64,000 bases of DNA. Origin: Margaritifera margaritifera. Lineage: Eukaryota > Mollusca > Bivalvia > Unionida > Margaritiferidae. Numbering within the stretch: position 1 is the stretch's first letter; each line of letters begins with the position of its first letter. This document shows, one piece after another, positions 24,194-34,956 of this stretch. Where the stretch lies: the NCBI GenBank assembly GCA_029931535.1, contig JAQPZY010000330.1, positions 1-64,000 on the forward strand, read 5' to 3'. The notes below the pieces were generated by a model that saw only the letters and a program-made list of their open reading frames with translations, did not search any database and was not told where the DNA came from. The translations under genes were made by a program, and so were the position numbers.

Positions 24194-24835
24194 CTACTGA
24201 CCATGGCGGAACACACGCTGGTGTTGGGGTATAACTTGACCTACGGAAAGGCTTGTACTGGGAAATATGATAATAAACTTCCAAGCATCTGGAAAGCATC
24301 CATCCTGAAACTCCTCTGGAGTATTTTTCAAACTACTCAAGGATCTTTGTGTAATTTCATCAATTTCATCATTGTTGGTCTCAGTGTCTTTATGGTTCAA
24401 AACCACAAGGGCACCACTATGAAACCATGGCTGTGATGCTATAGATGGTGCAGAAAACCTTCTTTGGTTAAATAAGCAGGCATGGTTAATTCCACATTAA
24501 GAACAATGTCAACATTGAATCTGGACAGTAGTGCCATTTCACCCATGTGCTGCAACTTTGATATGATTCCCGGATGTGTATTCAAAAGAAGTTTCACAGC
24601 ATCTCTGCTTGGTTTGTATACACTTGGAATTATTGCTTGGTAATATTGAAGATCACAATAGCACTTGTGTAACTTGCATTTTGGAACTTTGATTATTCGA
24701 GGACATGCACAACAACCTCTTCCAAAGTAGTATGTGCGATACAACGATGGTTTTGTTCATCAGCGACTGCACGTGCAATTTCATCCTATGTGGCCCTTGG
24801 AGGAATCTCAATGTGAAACTGTGCTGCCATTGCAC
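24194..24835 (-). pseudogene. N-terminal or upstream part of the PolB region, unidentified
   Basis: Several minus-strand frames (24194-24406, 24439-24744, 24653-24835) lie between the exonuclease motif and the SAP-like motifs. One is Cys-rich near its start (YFGRGCCACPRIIKVPKCKL), suggesting a metal-binding knuckle. They probably belong to the N-terminal extension of the polymerase or to a small Polinton gene before it. I cannot assign a function. Confidence 0.35.
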
Positions 24836-24879
24836 AAAACTGTATCACAGTCTGACGTGACTCGTCTGCGAGTCCCAAC

Positions 24880-25106
24880 AGCACAAGGATGTCATTTTTA
24901 TTCCGCATTTTCGGGCAGATTGTTTGAGTTGATTTACAGTTGCTGTTGTAACCAGCTGTGGTTCATCTGGGGGATGTTGCCTCACAACCTGCGTGGCTCA
25001 TCTACGAGTACTAATCATGTAAATATATCTTTCTTTTGATACCGCTTGGTATCCTTATTCCATGCTCTTGCGTGGATTGCTTAAGCTGATTCACAGTCAT
25101 CATATC
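24880..25106 (-). pseudogene. Two SAP-like motifs upstream of PolB
   Basis: Two minus-strand stretches start alike: VNQLKQSTQEHGIRIPSG (about 25045-25105) and VNQLKQSARKCGIKM (about 24895-24945). The pattern, a short helix with LKQ.A...GI and then a basic turn, resembles the SAP DNA-binding motif. The two copies are about 150 bp apart and in different frames, which suggests a duplicated or repeated domain at the N-terminus of the polymerase reading frame. Confidence 0.4.
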
Positions 25107-25109
25107 TTC

Positions 25110-27830
25110 TTACAAGGGAAAACCATTATCTAATTGCTTGTGTACCAATAAAACCTTTTTTATAAACAATTGTTTTGATCCTTAACAATATTGTCAGCTG
25201 TTTCCTTGATCACATCGTTGGCTTTTTCCGTGATGGGCAAGTCCTTGCTGCCACTCACGATCATACTCAACAACAGATCCACATGGTCAGCAAGGCAGAT
25301 TATGTGACTTTACTCTGATGCCACATTTAAGGCATGATCGAGCTCTCGGGCGAACACATAACGCGAGCTTGTTGGATTTACATTATTCATAATGACATGT
25401 TCTGTTGCAAAGTTCTCGTTTTCCAAGGCATACGACTTTGCATCAATTGCATCCCAATGCCATTGATGTTTCTATATATGCACAGAATTTTCTTCTTTAA
25501 TAGAAATACTCATCTGTGTTCTTGATTGATGGTATGCATAACTTCAGGCATATCCTGTCCATTGTTTCATATGGCATATAGGGCTGTAGAGTACACTGCA
25601 GTGGATAGTATTTGTTCATATGACCATTCACCGTCAAATACTTGACACCCATGATGATAATTTTCAAACTTGGGGCTGTGACTAGTAAACAAACTTTTCC
25701 ACCAGAAACCGAGGATTAACATAAGATAGCTTCTCCTGCTCTAATAGAATTTTCTTTTAAACTGGCATGTGGCCAGATCACTGTGCACTGGCCAGTATAA
25801 CATATCATACCAACTCGTAAATGACCGCCCTGTGTACAGTGACATGCAATGATTTCAAATGTCTTGCACTGCTTATATATTGACTCTGTATTTTCTGTGT
25901 ATATTCTATGTTGATGTCCGTACATGAGAGAATCAGAGAGAATCAAAGCAATTCATTTGCTGGATAGTGGACAAAGTAGTCATGTAGTTGCAGCAGAAAT
26001 GGGAGTCGGGCAACCTCTGATCCAAGGAATTAAGTGTAAGAGATTATGTACAACCACATCAAATGAGTAGAGATACATGTACACTACACTTGTGGTATCC
26101 CTTACGGTTTATATGCTACTAACAATAGCTACAGGAAGGTTCATTTGATTTCTTAATCATCAAAGGTCTCTCACAAAAGCCGACTGTCTTTTGATCTCAG
26201 TGAGTTTGAACAACCACTTAATCCATCAGATGTTTGAAGTGTGAACACCTGTTTTCATGCCTAATTATACCAGCTGGCCTAATAAAAAGTCAGTCCTGTG
26301 TTTGACAATCACAGGTAAGCTGTCAGTAATTTTATTTAGATGTCGTTTCTACTGTTAAATGATTATTTAATGTCCATGATTGATTAAAGTGGAACTTTTT
26401 TTTTTTATTATTTTGTTATTTTTCTTTTTTTGCAAAATAGCTAAACTAAATATCCATATCTTGATAGCATACTACTACTAATAATAATAATGCTAATGCA
26501 GCTTGGTGCATAGTACAGTGTACATGTATTTGTCATGAACCAGGTTTGAGAGCTGAACCTGCCTTCAGAGGGCACCTGTCTACTAAAACCACTTTGACCT
26601 TTTCCCATGAGTAGCTGCTGTAGACCGGTTTGACTGCATTATATGCTGAAAGCATCTCTCTAATTAATTTGTTCTTGAAGGTGACCACGTCAAGCTTCAC
26701 TATTTTTGTCATCTCCATTGTCTTCATCAAATATTTTACTGCCTTCGCTGGATGTGTCACTGTCATCAAGGTCATCAATGGTCACTCGCACCAGTGACTC
26801 ATTTAACGTCATGACTTTTATGTTTTTTTGTTGTATTCTTCACTAAGTTATATTCTAGTCCAATGTGACCCCTACTTTGGGGTAATTTTTTTCCTAATTT
26901 GGGAAAAATTATATAGCCCCTGTTGTGCCTCCTTGATACATCAATATGACACATTCAAGCTCAATAATGATTTAATCTTTTCTTTGAGGTTACAAATACA
27001 CCATGTGTCTGATAATTTAAATCCTGCATTAGCAGCAGATGTTAATTCTTTCACAATACTATATGTATCAAACTGTGTGGTTTCTAATGGCATTATATAA
27101 GAGCCCACAGTAATTCTTTAACAGTGAATCACGTATGTGTTGTCAGCATATATTGATCTGAGAGCTCACAGCACTGCAGCTCCCAACCCATGACTTTTCC
27201 CTGCTGAGGATTTTTGCACATGTGTGCATCTGTGATTGTAGCCAATGTGAATCCATATGGAAGCTTCAATTTTTCCACTCCTATCCACGTTCTGAAAGTC
27301 ACGAGATTCTGTGTTTATATGTGTGGGACAATCATTCGTTCATGGGCGTGTACAGGGAGGCCAAAGTGATGGGGAATAGAAGGCTTGGACCCAAGTCGGG
27401 GACCACGGTGTGAAATCTCCAATAACATACTACTGATGTCCTGTTGGAGAACTGCCATGAAACTGTATGCATACATTCATCCATAGGTGTACATGTAGTT
27501 GGTCCTAAGGGTGCAAGGGACAGTTTTTATTAACACATTTAATGCCGCATCCACCTGCCTAATATAAATATAAAAATCATTTAAAAAATACACAAATTAG
27601 GTCAAAAGTTCCATATATTTGGATAGCTATAATACAATAAAGCATAAGAATAGTATTCACTTCACCTGACAAGTCAGTGGCAGTTCATAGCAAAAGAAGT
27701 TTATGTACCCCAATCCCAAATGTATGCCCTGCATTTTTCACTAGGTGATAATTCTGAAAAACACTGTGTACTAAACATCTTGATGCAATTCAAACTAGTT
27801 GCCATTCATGCCATTTTTTGAGATATTCTA
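25110..27830. other. Intronic stretch without recognised features
   Basis: Short open frames occur (for example 25716-25946 and 26533-26778, minus), but none shows a domain, splice support or a repeat partner in the window. The first few hundred bases may still belong to Polinton remnant 1. Confidence 0.35.
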
Positions 27831-28104
27831 CTTGGCTTGAACCCACATGTCTACTGCTATGGGTGGCTAGCTCTTCTTCATAGCCGACTATTGGTATTTC
27901 ACTGTCTACATACTGCAAATTAACTATGGGAGGTGTACATGCCTCACATCAATTTGAAGAAAAACACGAGTCTGAAGCACCTAATTCACAAATATATCCA
28001 TATCTTTAATTATTAAACAATAATATCTGAAAAAGTCTCATCATAGCCTTAAGTTAATAAATTTGAATGGCCAATTTATGAAACTATTCCCTGCCACCTA
28101 AATG

Positions 28105-29165
28105 AAAATGATACTGCTGGCACATCCATTATGGCCAGCATGGCAGCCATCTTGAAAATCTTTTTATCACTACTCTTAACTCATTAACCCCTAGCGCCAT
28201 GCTTACATGTCATGAGGTTGTACCCTACATCCGAGCTCTGTAATTTCAACATCCTTTAAGATACACTAAAGTGGATGGTATTGCAGGAAAGTAGACAGAT
28301 GTAGCTCTATAATGATACCAAATAATGTTGACTTTCTACTCGCATTAAAAAGTACAGCGAAACAAATGGATATTTTGAGACCCGATATTTTTTAGGTCGA
28401 AAATTGCCAGTTTCGGAACCGGAGTTTGTGTCCGGATTTATACTTTCTGGCCTTAGATCTAAAGCAGACCAATCTGAACTGCACACAGACAGATGAACCT
28501 TTGCAAAAAGTAGGATAAGTTTGAGATTTGGAGTAAAAAGGGGCCAGGACACAAAATCGGGTGTCCAATACGGAAAAAAACAAAAAACAAGTCCAACTTT
28601 TACCCCTCTGCACATGCACGAGTGTAATAGCCAATTTAAAAAATCTTTCTGATACACCTAAGCATCCGGCTGAAGGAAAAACTCTCTTAAGCAGATGTGT
28701 TTTGCTGCATTCAGAAGTAACCCCAAAAATGAGTTGCCTAAATGAATGGTCATATCAGCATTGGGTTTTCACTGAAATACTTCTTTGATATCTAATTGGT
28801 CTTAAATGAAAATAATGCTGTTCTTATTTCTAATATGGCTGCTACAATAGCCACCTTGAAAGTCTTTTCACTACTATATAGCTGGTAATTTGACATTGTG
28901 CTTTCACCAAAAGACTTTGCATAAGGTCTATTTGGTACTAAATGGAAATGGTGCCAATGTGATATCCAATATCGCTACCATGGCACCCATGTTGAAAATC
29001 TTGTTATCATTACTCCTCCAGAATGGAAAGGGATATCAATATGGCGTTTCCACCAGAAGAATTCTTATGATGTCTTGTTGGTCCTAAATGAAAATGGTGC
29101 CAATCTTACAACCAGTATTATCACTGAAGAATATCAGAGATGGTTTCAGCACTCGGCAGTTGATA
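28105..29165 (+). repeat. Dispersed/tandem intronic repeat (CTGCCATGGCAGCC type)
   Basis: Repeated phrases include TAAATGAAAATGGTGCCAAT, ATGGC(A/T)GCCATG, CATCTTGAAAATCTTTTTAT-like runs and ATATGGCGTTTCCACCAGAA-like runs, at about 28105-28185, 28735-28870 and 28950-29165. They form degenerate units of roughly 200 bp. Related copies are at 4590-4800 and 53510-53715. Confidence 0.5.
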
Positions 29166-29953
29166 GGAGGAAATGATCTTATCTTGAATTCCTGAACATT
29201 CTTTTCAGCCTATGCGTATAGAGCACCAGTGTCTTCGAGTTACTCTTTGATGATTAATTATCTTTTGCATAATAATTATAGTTTGTAAACTCAGAAAGTG
29301 TAAGTTTAGTATCAGTGCAATAGATTTCCTACAGGAAGAAATTATGAAATATATATACATATTAAGAGATTTTTTAATTTTTTTTATTTCACTCATCATA
29401 AAGTGCTTAATTATTTGTTGGTACTTGGATTTTATTTAAATCAAAACAGTTTATATGCAACATTTATTTTACCTGTGGTTCACCTGAGACACTACATTCT
29501 GGAAATGGTGCCAGTTTTGGGAGAGAATTTAGTAACCAGCAATGAAAATGCATAGAAAACTGTCAAAATTAGAATTATTATTTTATTCAAGATACAACTT
29601 GGGCTACATTCATTGAAGTTTAAGAGCCCATCAATACATTTTACTTGTCCATGCTACAGTACATGAGCTAAAGATTTGTAATCCCTTGTCAGCGGTACTA
29701 AAGGAGATAACTTCACCAAGCTTCTTATCGTGACTAGATGACTAGCTCAGTGTTTTTAGACAAAATTGCACATACTGCAGTGCTTAATGGAACCATGCCT
29801 TTGAATATAGTCAGCATCTGATACTTTTACATGCATAAGAAAAAATATTATTTAACTGGCCTGCAGTTAATTTTCTGTATGATAGACTGCATTTGGATAT
29901 ATTCAGTTATGAAAATCTTTTTCGCTATTATACCCATTATCTTTCTGTTTCAG

Positions 29954-30262
29954 TGGTACAAGGTGTTAACTATAAATCTGTGGTAGAGAGGGACAATACA
30001 ACCTTTGCATGCAATGCAATTGGAAGCGCAGTGACCTCCTGGGTAGGTCCTGATGGGTCAGGTCAGCAGACTAGATATACCAACATAGGGCAGACAGCCA
30101 TTCTGGACACTGTGCCACAGAAAAACAGACTTCATGTTAATGTGATCCAAGGAATTGTGACCTTTATGACTTTAATCATAGTTGATACCATGAAGACAGA
30201 TGCTGGTACATATGAATGTAACGATGGATTAGTGTACTCTACATTTGTCCTTCATGTCACAG
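29954..30262 (+). CDS. Ig-domain exon 2 of the multi-Ig gene (first Ig domain)
   Basis: Acceptor TTTCTGTTTCAG ends at 29953; the donor is ACAG|GTATGC with GT at 30263. The exon is 309 nt, phase 1 at both ends. It encodes one Ig domain: first cysteine in TTFACNAIGS, core tryptophan in TSWVGPDG, second cysteine in TDAGTYECND, then a final strand ending STFVLHVT. The D-A-G-x-Y-x-C signature and spacing suit a V- or I-type domain. The domain directly follows the signal peptide if exon 1 is the true neighbour. One N-glycosylation site (NTT) is visible near the start. As an extracellular binding domain it would act in adhesion or recognition; the ligand is unknown. Confidence 0.85.
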
Positions 30263-30399
30263 GTATGCATTACAACTATTTTTATGTGTTCCTGTCATAA
30301 GGTGGAGCATATTATGTTATGTCTGTCTATCTGTGTGTTCATCTATCCATCCATATGTCGCTCCATCTGTTGATATGTTACCAATTTTTTTTTCTGCAC

Positions 30400-31010
30400 A
30401 ATACCTTGAGTTGGCCACTATCTGCAGTTATCAAGCATTGTGGATTGGCCTGCACATGAGGTAAGGAAGATTTACACTTGGGATAAAGAAGAACCCAGCT
30501 GATTTGGGGTCAAAAGGTAAACATTCAAGGTCACTTTTGCTAGAAGAAGATAAATTAGTTTCTGTACAAAAATGTCAGTTATTTACCATGTACCTTCACC
30601 AAATATTGGGATTACATACACACTTGCTTAGAAAGAAGACTAGATTTTAGGGGCCAAAAGTTCAGAGGTGAGGTTGACTTTGAATGAAAGAAGAAACATG
30701 TTGTTTTGCATGATAGCTTTAGTTCTAGACCACATACCTTGACCAAGCTTGTGGAGGGCTTGCACTTAAAGTATGGAAGGGGCCTGTTGATTTGGTGAGT
30801 CAGAAGGTGGAAGGTCAGGGACATTGTGGTTCAAAGAAAAATTGGTTTTGCAAAAAACTTTTTGTTCTAGGGAAAGTTGCTTAACCAAAGTTGGTGTATG
30901 GCTTGCACTTGGAGTAATAAAGAAAACCAATAGATTCTCGGGTGTAATGGTTAGAGGTCATGGTTATAAAAGTCTGTTCAGAAAAAAAATGGTTTCTGCA
31001 CATACAATTT
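30400..31010 (+). repeat. Degenerate tandem repeat, about 170 bp units
   Basis: Phrases such as CTTGACCAAGCTTGTGGAGG / CTTAACCAAAGTTGGTGTAT, GGCTTGCACTTGGAGTAA, TTCAAGGTCA and AAATTGGTTT..GCA recur three to four times with similar spacing. It is an old intronic minisatellite in intron 2 and no coding is implied. Confidence 0.5.
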
Positions 31011-31840
31011 AGTTTAACACCATCAACCATATCCTACTAGGGCCAATGCAGACTACTGTTAAACACAGGGCAGGTGTATAATGTGCCATTAATGGTCTCC
31101 TTGTGTTTATTTTGTTTGATTTTTAGCATCAATTCATACCTTTTGGCATAATCATTGTGCTAGTTTTCACCTAATTACATCCTATGCTTGCCTGTATATG
31201 GATGACACTCTTTTGGTACATTAAGAAACAATAAAATAATAAAGCAATAGAAACTTGTGTTTGTCTTTACTATCATCTGTTTAATCCCACACATCATATA
31301 AACTTAAGAATATTGTAGAAAGAAGACTGTTGCATAAGAATAGCTTAGAAGTATGCATGTCCATCATAGACCTGCATGTACTTTACAAACATTATCATTA
31401 TGTTGTATTTATAGCTGCTGTATATGACAAATTTCCAAGAAAACAGATGGGTTTTATCTGTTTGAAAACTTGCAGATTCATTATATTAATGAAGAGAATT
31501 GGGTAGCAATCCAATCTTTGCTTTAAAAAGGTGGCACAAGATGTTAAGTGAAACAGGCTTTATTAATGTGACTCATGGATGTTAAATGATGGGTGTCCTG
31601 ACAAAAGCGTGTAGGACAAAAGCATGCCGAAAAAAGCATGCTGACAAAAGAGTGCCGACAAAACCTGAAATCCCCTGACAGAAACACGCAAAAAAAACAG
31701 CGTGCAGAGTAGAAGTAGACATGAAAAGTGAGATAATTTCTAAGTTCCAAATATTATTTGAAGAGTCATTCTTCAAATCTACTTGCGTAGCCAAACTGTA
31801 TAAATATCACAAATATGTTTAGGCTTAAACATTTGCAATC

Positions 31841-32170
31841 ATGGAAAGAACCGAATCGCAGAAGCAGAAAGAGCACATTTTGCGTGATGGCTATCGGCTG
31901 CGTAAAGATTGTGGTAATTTGGATGTAAGTACATCATGGAGATGTGTGAAAAAAGACTACAATGGTTGGCTGAAATTAAATGCAACAGATGCAGTAACTG
32001 TTATTTCAGAGCACTCCAGAACTTAATGAAGTGACGAAGGCTGTGGCTGAGATACGACAGCGTGCCGTGACGACTGTAGAAAAACCTTGGCAAATCATCC
32101 AGCAGAGCCCGTATGTTGCCACTGTATACTGCTTCGCGGAATCGCGCATAGCGTTGCACTGTAGAAGACA
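31841..32170 (+). pseudogene. FLYWCH-type zinc-finger remnant of a MULE transposase
   Basis: From ATG at 31841 the frame reads HILRDGYRLRKDCGNLDVST and then SWRCVKKDYNGWLKLNATDA, ending at a stop at 32024-32026. This resembles the tryptophan/cysteine/histidine pattern of FLYWCH domains (W-R-C, then H). The frame then appears to shift: ELNEVTKAVAEIRQRAV continues in another frame from about 32022 up to about 32170. FLYWCH domains bind DNA and occur at the N-terminus of Mutator-like transposases. The catalytic core is absent. Confidence 0.5.
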
Positions 32171-32194
32171 CTTGTAATGATTGAACGTTGTGAA

Positions 32195-32390
32195 AAATTA
32201 ATAAACGCTATATTTCTGCATCTTGAGATATTAATGAATGGATGATGTTATTTGTTCTTTAACGCTGTATTTCTGCATATTGAGATATTAATGAATAAAT
32301 GATGTTATTTGTTCTTTAATGCTGTATTTCTGCATACTGAGATATTAATTAATAAATGATACTTAATGATTTTTAATGCTGTATTTGTTA
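32195..32390 (+). repeat. Three tandem ~68 bp repeats
   Basis: The unit contains GCTGTATTTCTGCATATTGA, GATATTAATGAATAAATGAT and GTTATTTGTTCTTTAA and is repeated about three times with few changes. It lies inside the MULE-like element, so it is probably an internal expansion of that element. Confidence 0.75.
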
Positions 32391-33229
32391 GTTTTTTCTT
32401 TACTAGAGACACAAAATGGCAATTGTTGTACGCTTTTGTCTTTGTGCGATTCTGTCAGCACGCTTTAGTCCTGTGCGCTTTTGTCTTTGTGCGCTTTTGT
32501 CTGTGTGCTATTGTTCTGCGCGCTTTTGTTCTGTGTGTTTTTGTCAGGGTGCCTAAATGATTGAATGTTCGAGGAAAAGGATTTTTTTAAACTTTAAAAC
32601 ATGTTGGATCAAACAAATGACAAATCAATAGTGCTTTACAATTAAAATAAAAAGAATATGAGAGTGATGTAAAACAACATTCAGGTTAGAACATCATGTT
32701 TATTGCAGAATTTGTCTGATTGTCAGCAACAGTTAGACATGTAGACTAGTTAAAGTGTGTGTTGTATATATGATTTGTCAATATGTTTTGTGTTTGTATT
32801 CTGGTACTAATCCATGTGGATTTTGCCCATTTGTGACAAGATTTTTAACAAGCTGCAGATCCAGGTTAGCAGCCGATAAAATTGTATATTTTTCATACAG
32901 TTTATTATAATTAAGTCTTGTAATATATATATTACACTTTTTATTCTCAGATTATGTTTTTGGACACTTAGGTTGTGCTTACACCTCTCTTGGAGTTGGC
33001 GGCTATTTTTTGTTTATGCAGGTACATTTTCAAATCTAAATAAAAAAAGTGTTGAAGAACACCTGTCTGTTAGGCCGTGTGAGCCTATAATATGCCATAT
33101 AAGTCATGTGTTTCTGACAAGCTTTGTGTGTCATCAGCATTTGCAATTTTCAACTTTCTCACCAAAAACTTATGGAGTAAGTTCAAACAAACTTGGCACA
33201 GTTAATTGCAACATAAAGACCCTTCAGTT

Positions 33230-33860
33230 TTGTACAAAATAATGCTGCTTTGCCATGAAATATGGTTGCCATTACTAAAAATATAAAAGTTTAAATGACT
33301 TCTTAAAAACTGCTGAATTTGCCCAAATTTAGCAGAGAGCATCAGGGCATCAGGTCCTTTAAAGTTGGTTCAAATGACGGCCAGTATTACAATAAATTAT
33401 GTCCAGTATTACTAAAAACAGAAAAAGACTTTTAATATTTCTCAAAAACTGTTGAAATGTACATGTATTTGACCAAATTTAACAAAAACATCCAGGGAGA
33501 AAGGCTTTTCAGTTTCATACAAATGATGCTCTACTGCCATTAAACATGGCCACTTTTACTAAAAAGAGAAACACATTTAAACAACATTTCTAAAACAAAA
33601 CATTGCTGACAAGAATTTAACAAGGTTTGACATAAACCATTGTAGCATAAACACCTTTCACTATTGTGCAATTATTGCTGATCAATCATTCAAGTTAGCC
33701 ATGTTTACTGAAAATAGAAAAGTACTTAAATGACTTCTTGTCAAAAGCAGTATTGAACCAAACTTGACAGAAAGCCTCCTGGGATAAAGGCCTTTCAGAT
33801 TTTTAAAAATGATGCTGGTCTGTCATCAAATATGGTTGCTGTTGCTAAAAAATAAATATA
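33230..33860 (+). repeat. Tandem repeat, about 140-160 bp units (TACTAAAAATAGAAAA type)
   Basis: Recurring words: AATATGGTTGCCATTACTAA, ATAGAAAA..ACTTAAATGAC, TTCTTGTCAAAA.C..CTGAA, CCTTTCAG and AATGATGCTG. About four to five degenerate copies. A related array is at 43270-43740 in intron 3, so it is a family spread across introns of this gene. Confidence 0.6.
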
Positions 33861-34204
33861 CTGTTGAATGTTTGTAGCGCATAAAGTGAACTCTTTTCAG
33901 TATAAGCATTTTGATGTAATATTTTCAGCATCCAATAGCATATATCATATTTTAAATACAGAAAATCATTAGTACAAAACTTCTAGACCAAGTTCATTTT
34001 ATTTCAGCAAGCTTTTTTCTGGCTTATCAGAATGCTGCTAGGACTGAAAAAAAGTTAATTTCAAGCCTTGCTCAGCAGGCAGTGCATCTTTCATTGTTAA
34101 CTCCTTCTTAGTAGCCAGTGTTCAGGTAAATATGATCTACCCTTTTTGGTTCCCAGTTCTCTTATTTTTTGCAATTTATTTTTCTCTATTAGAGATCAAT
34201 ATGT

Positions 34205-34950
34205 TGCAGGGTTTGGGTAAGTGCGGGCAAAAGAAGGCCATGTGGGATACACACATAACCTGCCTATTGTGCACTGAAGGGATATGTTTTCTGTAGACAT
34301 CAAGTGTGGCGCTTGCCCAGAAAAATGTACCTATAGAGGGGGGAGGAAAGGCCCTGCTTCCTTGTCACCACAAGACAAACCCGTCCATTCCTAGGAGGGG
34401 TCTGGATCCCTTCCGAGTTGAGGCAAGTTTACTCCTCCTGTTGGGAAGAAACAGAGAGTGATGTCCATGGTTTGGAGATCACTAAAAGGTCAAGGATCCT
34501 TTATGCTGGGCTGATGCCATCAGTGCCGGTGAAGGATAGATCCTGGTAAGGAGGAGCAGTACCCTATCAAGGTAGTCTTAGTTCTGGTAACCAATATAAG
34601 TGAGTTGTGCCTTCCCGATCACAGCGTAGAGCTGCAATCTCAGTCTGGTAGAACAGGCATGCTCATCTGTCATGTCTTCATCATAGGACAGGCTTTGTGG
34701 AAATCACTGGACGCTGGTTTCTGGTCAACATGTGCCCATCATTGACTACATGTCACTGGACAATGCCCATGAAGCAGCCACAAACCAGGTTTTGATCATC
34801 GGTCTGAGGATAGGGATCAGGTCAATAAGATCCAATCCATGTAGTGATAATACCTTTACCCCCCCCCCCCATGACATCGTGTATGTTCCTACCTTGGTTT
34901 GAAGGTATGGCAGATGTGACATTCCCAGTGATCCCATTTGCCTAGGATGA
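34205..34950 (+). pseudogene. DIRS-type gag fragment
   Basis: At about 34212-34270 the frame reads KCGQKKAMWDTHITCLLCTE. This is the same Cys-Gly-x-x-x..WDTH...C..C signature seen at 46755-46850 (KCGHTEVTWDTHSTYLSCAK), a pattern of DIRS-like retrotransposon gag proteins in molluscs. Downstream to about 34950 the frames are mixed, with several stops. It is cut off by the old family A copy that starts at 34957. Confidence 0.45.
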
Positions 34951-34956
34951 CAGCTA

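Larger units (their letters stand above)
19473..25110. mobile_element. Polinton/Maverick remnant 1
   Basis: Holds, in order, a capsid-like start (-), a PLA2-like fragment (+), an integrase (+) and a protein-primed family B DNA polymerase (-) with upstream SAP-like motifs. This gene set defines Polintons. It probably began further left: 5935-6369 belongs to it, and the family A/X nest entered it at a TA. Every gene is broken by stops and frameshifts. Terminal inverted repeats were not found. The stretch 19540-19940 shows no gene I can name. Confidence 0.8.
4456..29953 (+). other. Intron 1 of the Ig gene (about 25.5 kb)
   Basis: Donor GTAAGA at 4456 and acceptor TTTCTGTTTCAG ending at 29953. 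The intron is almost wholly filled by transposons: a small inverted-repeat element, a capsid-like fragment, the family A/family X nest, the rest of a Polinton, and dispersed repeats. Stretches not itemised elsewhere (4800-5260, 5520-5930, 25110-27830, 29170-29953) show no feature I can support. Confidence 0.5.
31591..32553. mobile_element. Mutator-like non-autonomous element with GACAAAAGC arrays
   Basis: The element is bounded by TAAATGAT on both sides (31583-31590 and 32554-32561), an exact 8-bp target duplication. Ends are GGGTGTCCTGACAAAAGC on the left and, in reverse, GGCACCCTGACAAAAAC on the right. Both ends continue into tandem, degenerate GACAAAAGCGCACA-type repeats, more numerous on the right (32435-32550). 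The interior holds a FLYWCH-like coding remnant. An 8-bp duplication and a FLYWCH domain fit a Mutator-like (MULE) element that has lost its transposase core. Confidence 0.65.

Noticed and set aside
28307..28657. Overlapping minus-strand frames of 116 and 80 codons
   Set aside because: No domain, low-complexity phenylalanine/serine-rich composition, and no partner elsewhere.
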